64,000 bases of DNA from Dacryopinax spathularia (lineage: Eukaryota > Basidiomycota > Dacrymycetes > Dacrymycetales > Dacrymycetaceae). The notes under the pieces were generated by a model, which had not been told where the DNA came from, made no database searches, and saw only the letters and a list, made by a program, of their open reading frames with translations. The stretch spans positions 620,001 through 684,000 of the forward strand of contig JBBPFI010000002.1 in the NCBI GenBank assembly GCA_037974965.1, given 5' to 3'. Each line of letters starts with the position of its first letter. Within the stretch, counting starts at the first letter, position 1. Below, one piece after another: positions 15,968-26,491 of this stretch. A program made the translations under genes and the position numbers.

Positions 15968-17225
15968 TTACAGCATACCCATACCCCATTGTCCACGGGT
16001 TCTGTCCGGGCTCATCCACAAGTCTCTCTTTCTCCGCATGCGGGGCCGAATCCTTGAATACCATTCCCATGCAAGTCGAATCAACTCTCCATCCGCGGCA
16101 AAAGGGGTAGGGATTTCTGAATAGTTTGGTCTGGCAGTCGGGTGGCGGACATAAACAGTTGAACATGTCGGGAAGTTGACCTCAAGATAGGCAGGGACAA
16201 ATAGGAACGGTGCAGCGTAGGGGGGGAGGTGAAAGACCGAGCCGTTGTCGTGCACTATGGATGCGGGGGTCGTCGGGACCAACTTCGACGCCGAGCTGTG
16301 CTTCTCACGATCTCCTACCACATGTTCTTCCAAGTTTGGCTTCTCAGAGGGGGAAGATCTGCTATGGGAGACCTTGCCGTGCGACTCCGCACCGTCGGAC
16401 GTCGCGTCTGCGATGGCGCCCTGGCGTTCCAGAGAGTCAGAGGGTGGGGGTGTGCCTGTGGCTTCTCGCTTGGGCATTGTCATTGATGCAACGGTACCGT
16501 AGAGGAAGGTGTCCTTCAAGGCATTCGGGCTCAGAAAGCGGATTGCGGAAGGGTTTACGGAGACCATGTCGCCAGGATTCATACGCGTATTCGGATTGTT
16601 ATGCTACTCGTTGCTGTCAGCTGGGTCCCCCACAGTAGAAGAAACGAGTACGCGCCTCTATCCCGTTGAGCTTCACCATCCCCCGTATGACCATGTGTCG
16701 TGCATGGTATACGCTTTGTGCGAGGCATGAGCGAAAAATAACCACGTCCAAACGCCTCTCAAGCTCGCTCAGGAACAAGCTTCCAACTGGAATTTTACCC
16801 CCCTCTTCCTCCTCCTTGATCTGATCTGATTCGTTTTTGGCAACATCGCGGGGTCTTTGCAAGAGTGTCGCAATGTCCGTCCCTTTGACATTGGTATTCC
16901 GGCCATGCCTCTGGCGAGCACGAACGTCCGGAAGGGAGGCCGGAAGGTACCACCGCTTGAATTTGCGTTCGCCAACAAAGTCTCCGTGATAACCCCGGAC
17001 CAGTCGCTTTGCTATCCATCGCTGTCCGAAGAGGGGCTTATCAGTCTTGGTGAAATGCGCGTCTCCCGCAAGATAGCCGAACGTGCGCAGCCAGATGATG
17101 AAGAGATTGTGGGACGACCAGCTCTGGTTGGACGATGAGCCTTGACCAGCACGAAGGATGAACGCCGGTGTACTTACCATTCGAGGGAGGGCCCTAGCCG
17201 TACTGTAGACCTTGCTGTCCCTCAT
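15968..17225 (-). CDS. NAM9: Mitochondrial small-subunit ribosomal protein uS4m (NAM9-like)
   Basis: Exons (descending) 17225-17178, 17123-16656, 16603-15968; 383 aa. Recognised from MRDSKVYSTARALPRM, then QRWIAKRLVRGYHGDF and the S4 RNA-binding domain (LERRLDVVIFRSCLAQSVY, HARHMVIRGMVKLNG, MNPGDMVSVNPSAI). It is a primary rRNA-binding protein of the mitoribosome. It is longer than the bacterial protein because of a Ser/Pro-rich segment after the S4 domain and a C-terminal region with RIRPRMRRKRDLWMSPDRTR. Intron 2 (16604-16655) must start GCGCGT (GC-AG) to stay in frame; the only nearby GT donors give a stop. I took the first ATG that begins the conserved N terminus. Confidence 0.9.
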
Positions 17226-17630
17226 TCTCAGCTCCCTTCACCTTCAACAACGACGTCGAGAGGAGGACGAGGGTAAAAGGTGAAAGAAAGGTGTAGTGCT
17301 GAGGTCGGTGACAAGGAACAGTGTATCCAACAGACTCACTACGCAAAAATTAGATCCGCTCAGGGATCACTGCCTGCCCCGATTATTAGGCTGGGCTAAC
17401 TACTTACTGTACTACTTACTCGGTAGTACTGACTAACGGAACGGCGTTAACAATGCCTAGTCAAAGATAGAGCGTGTGGATACTGCAAGTTATCTCTCAA
17501 ATGAATACCAACATTTACTATGAGCGGACTCATCACTGAATGCATGACAATTATGACAATCCATGACAATCCATAAGTTTGTTACATCCTGTTCGTTCTG
17601 GAACTATCATTATCGGCAGTCACATCTTCT
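17226..17630. other. Intergenic with short ATGACAAT repeats
   Basis: About 400 bp holding the uS4m promoter and the 3' end of the RNase III gene. At 17542-17574 the motif ATGACAATY occurs three times in close succession. Nothing else is apparent. Confidence 0.5.
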
Positions 17631-18833
17631 TTAGCATGGTGCGGCCAAATTCAGTTCTCTGGGGTCGCACATTTGAATTTCGCTATCGTCGGAAAGGCTG
17701 TCATGTTGTTCATCGTCCTGGGTAAGATCCACAAGCCCAGAAATCTCTTGCGAGGCAGGATCGTCGCTGGAAAATCTTGATGCTGGAGATCGCATTTGTA
17801 ACGACCACGGCAGCGACGAGTGGAACGTTCCAAGTGCAGCAGCATGCGATTGGAGAGGAACAAATGCCGCTAGAAAGGCCGACACTTTGCCGCTTTCTGG
17901 CAGAAGGGGGAGATCTGACACGGTCTGGACACTTCTGTCGGCCGTCCTTCTGTTGAAGCAGTCCGAGAACCTATCTTTACGGCCTCGTCTCGAGCGAAGT
18001 TCGCCTATTTTTACAATCGGGTGCTGCCTGAACCGAGGTGGATGACCGCATGCCGTCATCAGGAAACATTTTTCGAGCAGTGGTTTCCTAGCCGGGGGCA
18101 AAAAGCCAACTGGCGAGATGTTAGCTTCGAAGTTCAGAAGACAGATATAGGGACGCACAGCGCGGTCGAGGTCTAAGGTCGAGAACAGGACCATAGAAAC
18201 TGTCCCAATCCAAATGCAGGCGAACGCAAGTTACATCCAATTTCTCGGGCCCATTGTTCCACGGTGCTAGATAGATATCCACTAGCTTCATGAGGTCGCG
18301 ATAAAACCGCCTGATGAGCGTGGCAATCCAAAGATTCACAACGTCTCGATCTTGAGAGCACAAGCCGCCGATATAGCTCTCGAAAATGTCCGAGTATGCT
18401 TTTATACACGGACTCAACCGATCCATTCCCTGAACAAGCGGCTGGAGTGGAGGATCCATCTCTTCATCAAGGCCGAGTGACAACGAGATGATCATTTGGC
18501 ACCATCTGCATTCGAATACCTCGCGAAGATCCTTTCCGAGCGTTGAGAATCGATCTAACAAGTCAGTTCAAGAGATACACACATGCAAGAGTTGCGGATC
18601 GGCACCCACGCAGTCTACCGTGTTTTCGTAGAGGTACTGCGTGACTTGCGTCTTGAGTGCATCATCGCCTATCCAAGCCATACGGCCTAGCAAGAGCTGG
18701 TGAGGTCGGCTCATACACGCTGCGAGAGGCCCGACGGCTCACTGAAACTGTCTACAAACTTGTCCGAGCTTCGCCTATGTTGCCAGATATTGTAGCGTTC
18801 CCGGTCAGTCATCCACGGCAAAGGCTCCACCAT
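17631..18833 (-). CDS. RNase III-domain protein (degenerate catalytic motif; C terminus tentative)
   Basis: Likely exons (descending) 18833-18743, 18686-18606, 18554-18192, 18124-17631; 342 aa. The first three are well supported, the last join less so because its donor (GTCCTG) is weak. The N-terminal part YNIWQHRRSSDKFVDSF leads to RMAWIGDDALKTQVTQYLYE, matching the RNase III signature (E)RLEFLGDAVL, and later SDIFESYIGG matches the second motif with Asp and Glu in place. Of the four acidic residues, the first (Glu of LEFLGD) is Ala here; the other three appear conserved. I see no double-stranded RNA-binding domain; the C-terminal 160 residues are Ser/Asp-rich and unrecognised (DLTQDDEQHDSLSDDSE). 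It could be a catalytically reduced RNase III relative or a poorly conserved Dicer-like fragment. An ATG at 18857 is an alternative start. Confidence 0.55.
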
Positions 18834-19288
18834 CTCTATACAAGGGTGTGTAAACATGGATAAGAACCCGTTCAGACAACTGGGTGGCAGCCGAGTGCGG
18901 GGAGAGGGACGGAGTGTGTGGTCGGTAACGCAGGTGAGGATGGGGGAGGTTAAGAGGTGCAGTGTGCTTGCCATATGGAGCGGCGATGGATGCGGCGATA
19001 GAATCATGATTCGGGTGCGTGTTGAATAATAAGAAAAGCAGATTGAGTGCGGCAACGTGGTCAAAGAAGCATAATAATTCTTTAGCTAACTGATACTTCG
19101 GCAGCCGTTCCTTTTGTTCCCTAGCTGCCGCCCCCGCTTTGAGCACTGCTAAACGCCACGCTGTAATCCGAGTTTCCAACCCGCAGACATTCCGCACCTT
19201 TCACACGCGCCTCACAGTAACCTAGTCCCAATATCTCCTCTTCAAGCTTCGTATCGTCTGGCTGCCACTCAGAGTGGGCGCACTTGTC
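18834..19288. promoter_or_regulatory. Divergent promoter region, RNase III-like / amidotransferase
   Basis: About 450 bp between divergent genes. Open reading frames on the minus strand here could be extra 5' exons of the RNase III-like gene, but none continues the domain convincingly. No defined element was recognised. Confidence 0.4.
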
Positions 19289-20192
19289 ATGAAGACCATC
19301 GCCATCGCCTTTCTGACGGTCGGTGAGCTCGCCCCAGCAACCGTCCAGAAATATGGCCACCTCGTCGACCTGTTTCGTGGCTTATTCTCCCGATCCAATC
19401 CAACGTCCAGCAAGCCTAACACAGACAATGTACAGGTTGTCATTGATGAATGGAACGTGAGAGAGGGAGAATGGCCAACTCCGACGGACTTGGACAGATA
19501 CCAAGCTCTTCTTATCCCGGGCTCAGGTAAGCCTTCACTGTTCTGGTTGACTACTTGTCATCGTCTCATGGGCAAGCAGCTGCGTGTGCGTTCGACGACG
19601 CTCTCCCCTGGTTACAACCTTTGCTCGCCTTGATACGCTCTACATACCACAACAAACCACAGATCAAGATATTTGGTATTTGTTTCGGACATCAAGCTGT
19701 CGCCAGGGCTTTGGGAGCTGAATGTGTAAAGAATGAGAAGGGTTGGGAGATAGGAGTAGCAAACGTGACGCTGTCCCCAGTAGGAAAGGCACTGTTTCAG
19801 AGGGACACCCTGGTATGCCTCGTCTGCAAGCCGTACTTCATTTGCACACTAAGCCGCTTGCACAGAGAATACAGCAGATGCATCGCGATCATGTGCCGGC
19901 ATTGCCCACAACTGAGGGGTTCGAAGTTCTCGGCTCGACGGACATCTCACCCATCCAAGGCTTCGTGAACTATTATGCAGGCACAAGAGATGTGCATGTC
20001 TTTACACTACAAGGTCATCCAGAGTTCAGCCTCGGTTGGGATATCATCACTAGAATCATAGAAGATCGCGAAGCGAACGGCGTGTTTGATCGGCAATTGG
20101 CACAGACGGGACGGCAGTTAGCCATGCAGGAGAGCGAGGGCATATCTGTTGTCGGACCGCTCCTATGGAAGATATTGGGGGTGTTGTCATAA
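19289..20192 (+). CDS. Class I glutamine amidotransferase-like protein
   Basis: Exons 19289-19526, 19580-19812, 19866-20192; 265 aa, one GATase domain without a synthetase partner. The nucleophile elbow IFGICFGHQAVARALG supplies the Cys, and FTLQGHPEFS supplies the catalytic His, followed by the expected downstream Glu region. N terminus MKTIAIAFLTVGELAP. Free-standing fungal members of this family, such as the yeast YLR126C type, have no proven substrate; they are grouped with GMP-synthase-like amidotransferases. Cytosolic location is inferred from the lack of signal or membrane segments. Both introns are GT-AG, 53 nt. I chose the ATG at 19289 because the family starts at this beta-strand. 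Confidence 0.85.
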
Positions 20193-20246
20193 CAAAGGAT
20201 CCGCCACGTCGATAGGTTATAGATTGGATGATGCTATTGTACAATG

Positions 20247-21005
20247 TCATGTCTTGAACACGATAATGAGAATGAGGAGAACGAATATCAGCAGTCCGAT
20301 AGACCACGCAGATGCTGATCAGGATAGTCAGCACGATTTCTGCTGCTGATAACACCACCGATGCTCACCATTGTTCCTCGCACCGTTGGCTACCCTATCA
20401 AGCCTCCTCCTAGCTCGAGCAAGGTTACTGTCCGTTTGGTCCACGTCGTGATCTAGTTCTTCGAGGAGTCCTGTATGTACATCGAGTTCCGACCCAATCT
20501 GCAATCCAAGTTCATGCTGTCGTCTTATTGAGTTTGCCAGATGGTCGAGATGCTCGTCTTGCTCATCCAAGAGACGAGACTGGACTTGCATCTCCGCACG
20601 TGGGGAGAACGTAGGCGAGGGAGGTGGAGAATCACGAAAGGGGATGGCCAGATCTCTCTCCTGTCGGTGACCACCTTCTTGCCCGGCAGGCTGTAGTTCC
20701 CTTGACATGGCGGAGTTGGGAGGGGGCAAGTCAATGCCGTCCCAAGAAGAGCCCAACATGGTCCTCATGCGCTTCCAGCCTTCCCTCAGCTCGCTAGTGT
20801 CTGGCGGGTCTGATCGTTCCTCGAGCTCTAGGATACCGTTCACAAGCGCCGCCGCATTCGTGTTGATCTGCGATGCAAGCGATGGAGGAACTGGTTGAGG
20901 CGGCACAGCGGACAGCAAGCGATTTCTGTCCAATATCAAAGGCAATGTACGGGATATAAGAAGAGTTAGGCGAGTTGGTGTTGCGGGCTGTGGTGGGGGG
21001 GGCAT
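20247..21005 (-). CDS. Qc-type SNARE, Syn8/syntaxin-8-like
   Basis: Exons (descending) 21005-20369, 20314-20247; 234 aa. An N-terminal helical region (RLTLLISRTLPLILDRNRLL) is followed by a proline-rich linker and a SNARE coiled coil starting DEQDEHLDHLANSIRRQHEL. After one 54-nt intron the protein ends with a tail anchor, SAWSIGLLIFVLLILIIVFKT. The order and spacing fit fungal endosomal Syn8-like Qc-SNAREs. At the position where the zero-layer Gln is expected (ELDEQNELL in relatives) this protein has ELDVHTGLL, so the ionic-layer residue appears to be His. It would act in endosomal or vacuolar membrane fusion. Frame closure over the intron gives exactly one hydrophobic tail. Confidence 0.82.
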
Positions 21006-21259
21006 AGTCGGTTGCAAGCAGCGTTAACTCCCTTCGTTCAGGGATCAGTCAATCACTTCAAGTTCATCCATACCAAAAGTGGCGTGGACTCTGGTGTTCG
21101 CGCAACTATTGATTATGGTGGCCTCTCCGGGACGCAATGCTGCGGTGACCCACGAAACACGAAACATGCACATTCTGCACAGGACAGAATCCGCTGAACG
21201 GCCATCTGCGCATGCTAACTGTCGGGTAAGAGTATGTAGCCCTCCAAACAAGGCGCTAT

Positions 21260-23526
21260 CTACACCTCTACCTCCCTCCTCGCATTCGTGGTACCCCATG
21301 CGACTCGGGCTGATCGAGTGCCGCCGGCGCGTGACTGGATCGGCGCCGAGTCCGTCTTCTCTGACTGCCCTTGGATGCTTGCGCCCGCCGCGGCGCCTAC
21401 TGCAGGCTTTGTGATGGGGAGCGGCTGGCTGCGAAGGTTGTCGAATACTCGTTGCGCGTGCTCAATGTTACGAATGAACCAGCCACCATATCTCCGCCCG
21501 ACGGTGGATTCGGCAATGTGTACAGTATTCTGTCGATTTGGTCAGCGCGACGCCAAGTCAGGAAATAGGCAGCGTGACAGACCTCTTCAATTGCGAAGTC
21601 CAGATCAGTGGTGGTTACAGTTTCTCCTTCGAGCAGACTTCCTGCCGCGTTTGGCGGATGTGTAACACTCCTTGAGCATTGTTTCATCACCATCATTTGT
21701 TGGACCAATTCTTCCTCATCCGCGTCCAAAAAGTTCGATAGTTTCCCAGCGTCCAGAGAAGTATAGAGTTTCAGGAAGCTGCGCAGAGTCGGAACAGCTT
21801 CTTGCGCGCGTACGTCCGAGAGGAACAACGCAAGGTGTCGTTGCAGAGGGTCGGCAGGGGGTTCTTCAAGCCAAGCGGCAAGTTGCGCCTCGTTTTCGTA
21901 CGGTGGCGGGTTCGCGGCAATGAATTTCGGACAGGCATACGTGAATAGCTCTTCGAAAGCTTGCAGGCTATCGGGACTGCATGGTATGAGCACATCTGCG
22001 CACACCTCAAGGCAACAAGCTCTCACCCTTGCATCATCTTGGTGTACTGCTCGCCGTACTTCTCCTTCACAGTGTTCATCATGTTATCGTCCAGACGAGA
22101 AGGGGACAATGCACTACATATAGCGAGTAGTGCGTACATGCGGTCGCCGGTCTTGTTAACCTGGTCATACTGATAGCTTCGGGTGTGATACTGGCGCATG
22201 CGGTTGATAAAGTTGAGGATGGTTACAAACATGCGAATGGCATCCGCGTGTCGGCGCAACATAAGATAGCAAAACCCAACGTAATAGTAAGTGGCGACGT
22301 GGCACGCAGTCACGCGAGCAAGGGGGGCCTGCAGCCAGCGTAAGCAGCATGTTCACATACAAGGATGAAATCTAACCTTTTGCGACAACTCCACGTTATC
22401 CATGACCTTAAGGGCTAATGTATAGTCACCCAACAAAGTATGCACCCGAAGTAGGCCAATGATGCTGAAATATCCTAGCATGCGATACAGAGGACGCATG
22501 CCGTACTCGCCGACCAACTCCCTGATACCCGGTTAGCCAGCTGCATCCCGTACTATCAGGTGTCCACGCATACGCTACCGTTTCAGCGCTTTCACCAGCC
22601 TGTGTCGCCTTCAGATACTCCACAATTTGGGACTTTTGAATGAGCGAGTAGAGAACGTTGAGCACACTGTAGCAGCTCCATATCTGAAAAGGTCAGCAAG
22701 AACTTTATGTCTTCATTTCGCATGCCCACCTGCGCTCCTTCAGCAGCAAGCATGGCCAGCTCATCTTCGTTCTTTGAGCCAACCTTATGCCTCCACGTAC
22801 AGAAGGACTGGAATTGGTAGATAAATTCATCGATGATATCCCAAAGCCATTGTTCAGGCAGATCCAGAGGTGCCGGTCCTTCCGAATTGAGCAAGTAGTT
22901 GAACAATTCGCACGAGTTCTCGTAAGAATGAAACCGATCATCGATATTCGGGGAGAGTCGAGAATACACATGGCTCAACCGGATTCAGCGCTTGAGCAGA
23001 GCCGCTTGATGGAGGTACTTACCGATAATAAAGTTCCCTGTAGAGGATGAGAAAGATGGGGTCATCCCCAACAAGTGGCGAAATGGTTTCTGCTTCGGGC
23101 CATTCTGTTTTAGCGTAGAACTTTTCAGTCAGCCGATTCCAGCCGCTCTCATATGCCAGACTGATTTCGGCTAGATTTCCGTCACGTATGGATTGATGGA
23201 AATGGACGATAAACTGGAAGTCACCGTCAGCGCTGTAGGGTGGATACGATGACAGTACTCACCCTCTTCACCGCGTCAGGAACACCGTCCAGCGCTTGCT
23301 GCTGCTGAGCCAGCTGCATCTGCATGGCTGCGAGCGTAGCCTGATCGAGCTGTACCTGGTCTGGTACATCTATGTCAGACCCAGTCGACGACAGCGTTCC
23401 AAAGGCTTCCTGCTGACCGTCGTACAAGCCAGGAGCATTGCTCTGGACATAATTGCCGATTGCAAAATCCAAGTTATCTCCCAAATCCTCATCCAGCTCC
23501 TGCTCATAGATATTTGTCTGTGCCAT
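21260..23526 (-). CDS. Eukaryotic translation initiation factor 3 subunit L
   Basis: Exons (descending) 23526-23263, 23213-23023, 22973-22730, 22683-22574, 22521-22377, 22328-22027, 21967-21583, 21529-21260; 636 aa. Family motifs include [79 protein letters not shown] and the PCI-type C-terminal region with [19 protein letters not shown]. eIF3L is an accessory PCI subunit of the eIF3 complex that binds the 40S ribosome; budding yeast lacks it, most filamentous fungi keep it. The N-terminal 80 residues are acidic and Gln-rich ([12 protein letters not shown]). Intron 2 (22974-23022) seems to end GAG rather than CAG/TAG; this is needed for YYR/HVYS. The C-terminal 50 residues are low-complexity Ala/Gly/Ser. 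Confidence 0.93.
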
Positions 23527-24144
23527 CCCGTGTCGTTCCTGAGATCACCGACGTGGCCGAACAAAAGACGAGTGTAGGAAAGCGTTCGAGTCGGCGGCGG
23601 TCACCCAGTCGAACGCGAGCGTTACAATTAATGCTGTTCAGGAATTTTGGCAAGGGTCGCTTTTGCTTCCGCCCATAACTGCGGATAACTTGATTATAAT
23701 AAGAAACGGTCACATTTGGCATGGAGATGGCTGCTACACAACATCGAATCAATCCTACTGTACTAAGGTTCTGCATCAAGCCGGTTCAATGCGGAGGATC
23801 TCGAACGGTCAGCATGAATGGATGCTGGCCTATCAGTATCGGAACCAGTGCTCGGTCGTCCATCACTGTGAAAGTCGGTACGACGGGGCGCTATAACATT
23901 GATTCTTAATCAGAATGTGGCCTGTTTGAACAGCATACATTCAGCCCTTTCGCTTGCGCGTACGGCCAGTTGAGGACGCGCGTGGAAGGGAAGGACCAAG
24001 GCAGAGAGAACCTCGAGCTGTGTTCGCGAGATCACGAGTCACCCGGCTAATCGGTACTTCCGATCTACTGGACTGCTATAATAAACTAGGAGCTAACCCT
24101 TGTCGATGCGAGCCCTCCACAGCTGGCCACTCTCGATTTTCGCC
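23527..24144. promoter_or_regulatory. Divergent promoter region, eIF3L / ThDP enzyme
   Basis: About 620 bp between two divergent start codons. I found no coding pattern or recognisable site in it. Confidence 0.4.
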
Positions 24145-26428
24145 ATGCCATACACTGCGTCCAGTGCCTTCTTCGAGGTCTTATCACAATGGGGAATAAC
24201 CCATTGTTTCGTGAACCTGGGATGTGAGTTGAACAACGGCCCATGAGCGCATATGGTGTTGAGCATGTCTTGCAGCGGATCATCCAAGTCTGATCGAAGC
24301 CATTGCTGAAGCGAGAGTTCACGGACGAAAGATCCCACAGATCATAAGTATGCTGCATATTCATTCCCAGCTCTCCGATCCACCCACTCATGCTCTCTCT
24401 TAGCCGCCCCTCACGAAGCGAGTTACGCCATTGTCAAGCGATGAGATGCACGTCTAATCTCCTGTAGTTTGTTGCTCTCTCTGCGGCCCAGGGTTTTTTC
24501 CAAGCCACCGGCAAGGTAGCCGCTGTGATTCTTCATGGTATGACGTCCCTCGCCGGCTATCGATGCTAAGACGAAAGCCATGCCAGTGGATGTGGGTTTG
24601 CAAAATGCAGGTGGAGCTATCCACAATCTATATAGATCTCGCACGCCCAGTCTCATCTTTGCTGGATTGAGCCCGCTCACACAAGAGGATGAACTCCGCG
24701 GCAGTCGAAACGAATTCATTCATTGGGTAAGCTATTGATTGTTTCTGTGTATGTCTATTTACCTTCCGCAGATACAAGATAATCACAACCAAGCCGGCAT
24801 AGTTCGGGACTACAGCAAGTTTACCTATGAAATAAGGTCTCAGCAGTGGTGTTGCTCCAGGACGTTCAGCTGACGTTCTTTCAGGACAGGTCGTAATATC
24901 GGTCAAGTCATGTCCAGAGCTTTGCAAATTGCTACCAGCGAACCGATGGGACCCGTATACCTTTTAGGTGCTCGAGAGGTGATGGAAGAAGAAGTTACTG
25001 CTCCTTCTCTCGACTTGTCGCATTGGCTGCCTGTGCCCGCTCCCGCTCTTCCACCATCCGCTGCGTCCGAGATAGCCACATTGCTCAGCGAATCTCAGTA
25101 TCCGGTCATCCTAACCACCACCCTTGGTCGGGATCTGGCCGCAGTTCGAGAATTAGTGCGGCTTGCTGAAGCGCTTTCCATCACGGTTCTTGAGGCAACA
25201 CCTTTCATCGCCAACTTTCCGCCTGACCACGACCTATACGCCGGCGTGCATTGGAGCGGACAAGGTCAGAATGAGCTAATCGCAAAGGCCGATGTCATCG
25301 TCATAATGGATTCCGACGTTCCTTGGCATGTGGTTCCCCTGTGCATGCTCCGGAAATGCTCGTTGACCAGCTCACAGGATTCCTCACGAAAATAAACCGA
25401 ATCCTGAGGCTACGATCATCCACATCGATGTCGACCCGCTTAAGAGCGGTACGTGCGGAACCCTCGTGGCCGCACGTTGTATTCTGATTCCCTGCTCCCT
25501 TCATAGCCATGCCCCTCTTCTACATTCCTGCACGCTATCGCTACACCGCGTCTGCTCGCGAGGCACTACGGCAGATAAGACTTGCGCTCAATATAACGCC
25601 GCAGATCGAGCAGAAAATTGCTTCTCGGCTGGAGCATGCCAGAAGCTGTCGACGAGAGCGGCTGGATCGGCTGAGAAAGGCCGCAATGCAACCATCCTCC
25701 GTCCCCAATACGGCGAGCGTCCCGGGCCTCCTCGCCCAATTGAAGTCGGTATTACCAGCCAACACATTGATGCTGTGCGAGACCATCACAAACTACGCTG
25801 TGACGGTCGAGCAACTCGCACCGAAGCCCGGACAATATCTTACGTCCGGCGCGTCGTCCTTGGGTTGGCATGGTGGGGCAGCTGTTGGGGTCGGTTTGGC
25901 CATTCAGTCGGGGCTATCGGTTGCGGAAGCTCAAGAGGGTAGCAAGCCTTTCATCTGCGCTGTTACAGGTGACGGGTCGTAGAAAGTCACTGGTGTGTTT
26001 ACTGAAAGGCTCATGCTGACCTCCTTCTAGCATGTTTTCAGTCCCCTCTACAGCACATTCGATGGCTTCCAGGTATGGCGTGAACTTCCTCACAGTTATC
26101 TTATGCAATGGGTATGACCTTCCTTCGTTGGCTCTCTTCATCGTTAATCGTGTCGTTTAGTGGCTGGAGAGCTCCGAAGCTATCTGCGTTGGCCGTCCAC
26201 CCAGCAGGTTACGCAGCGCAGACGACCGGTGAGGACATGGGGGTGACCTTTGGGAAGCCCCAAATCCAGTATGGAGAAATTGCCCGAGCTGCCGCTGGCG
26301 GAGGGGAGCGCCTATTAGTTGCGAGGGTCTATCAGAACGAGCTACTGGCTCCTACTCTCCGCAAGGCCGTTACCGCGGTCCAAAACGGCAAGTCTGCAGT
26401 GGTTGAAGTTATCATTCCGGAGTTGTAG
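24145..26428 (+). CDS. Thiamine diphosphate enzyme, acetolactate-synthase-like
   Basis: Exons 24145-24223, 24276-24347, 24404-24417, 24468-24537, 24587-24726, 24772-24836, 24885-25325, 25378-25448, 25507-25978, 26031-26111, 26161-26428; 590 aa. N-terminal PYR domain: FVNLGSDHPSLIEA, then APHEFVALSAAQGF with the catalytic Glu, and VILHVDVGLQNAGGAIHN. Middle domain: GPVYLLGAREVMEEEV. C-terminal PP domain: the GDGS motif at the exon 9/10 join followed by a conserved Asn in VILCNGGW. This branch of fungal ALS-like proteins has unproven substrates; true ILV2 is longer with a mitochondrial presequence, which is absent here. Two introns are GC-AG (24418-24467, donor GCGAGT; 25326-25377, donor GCATGT). 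Exon 3 is a 14-nt microexon. Both GC introns are forced by conserved joins PHE/FVA and DVPW/IPH. Confidence 0.9.
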
Positions 26429-26491
26429 TTACCAACATCGATTAGTCATGCCTGAAGTCGTCCCTGCGCAACAAACGTTCCCTCAACCATT

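Noticed and set aside
24086-24391. Minus-strand ORFs that look like a small gene (MGSFVRELSLQQWL...)
   Set aside because: They are antisense to exons 1-3 of the ThDP enzyme, whose spliced plus-strand protein matches its family closely.
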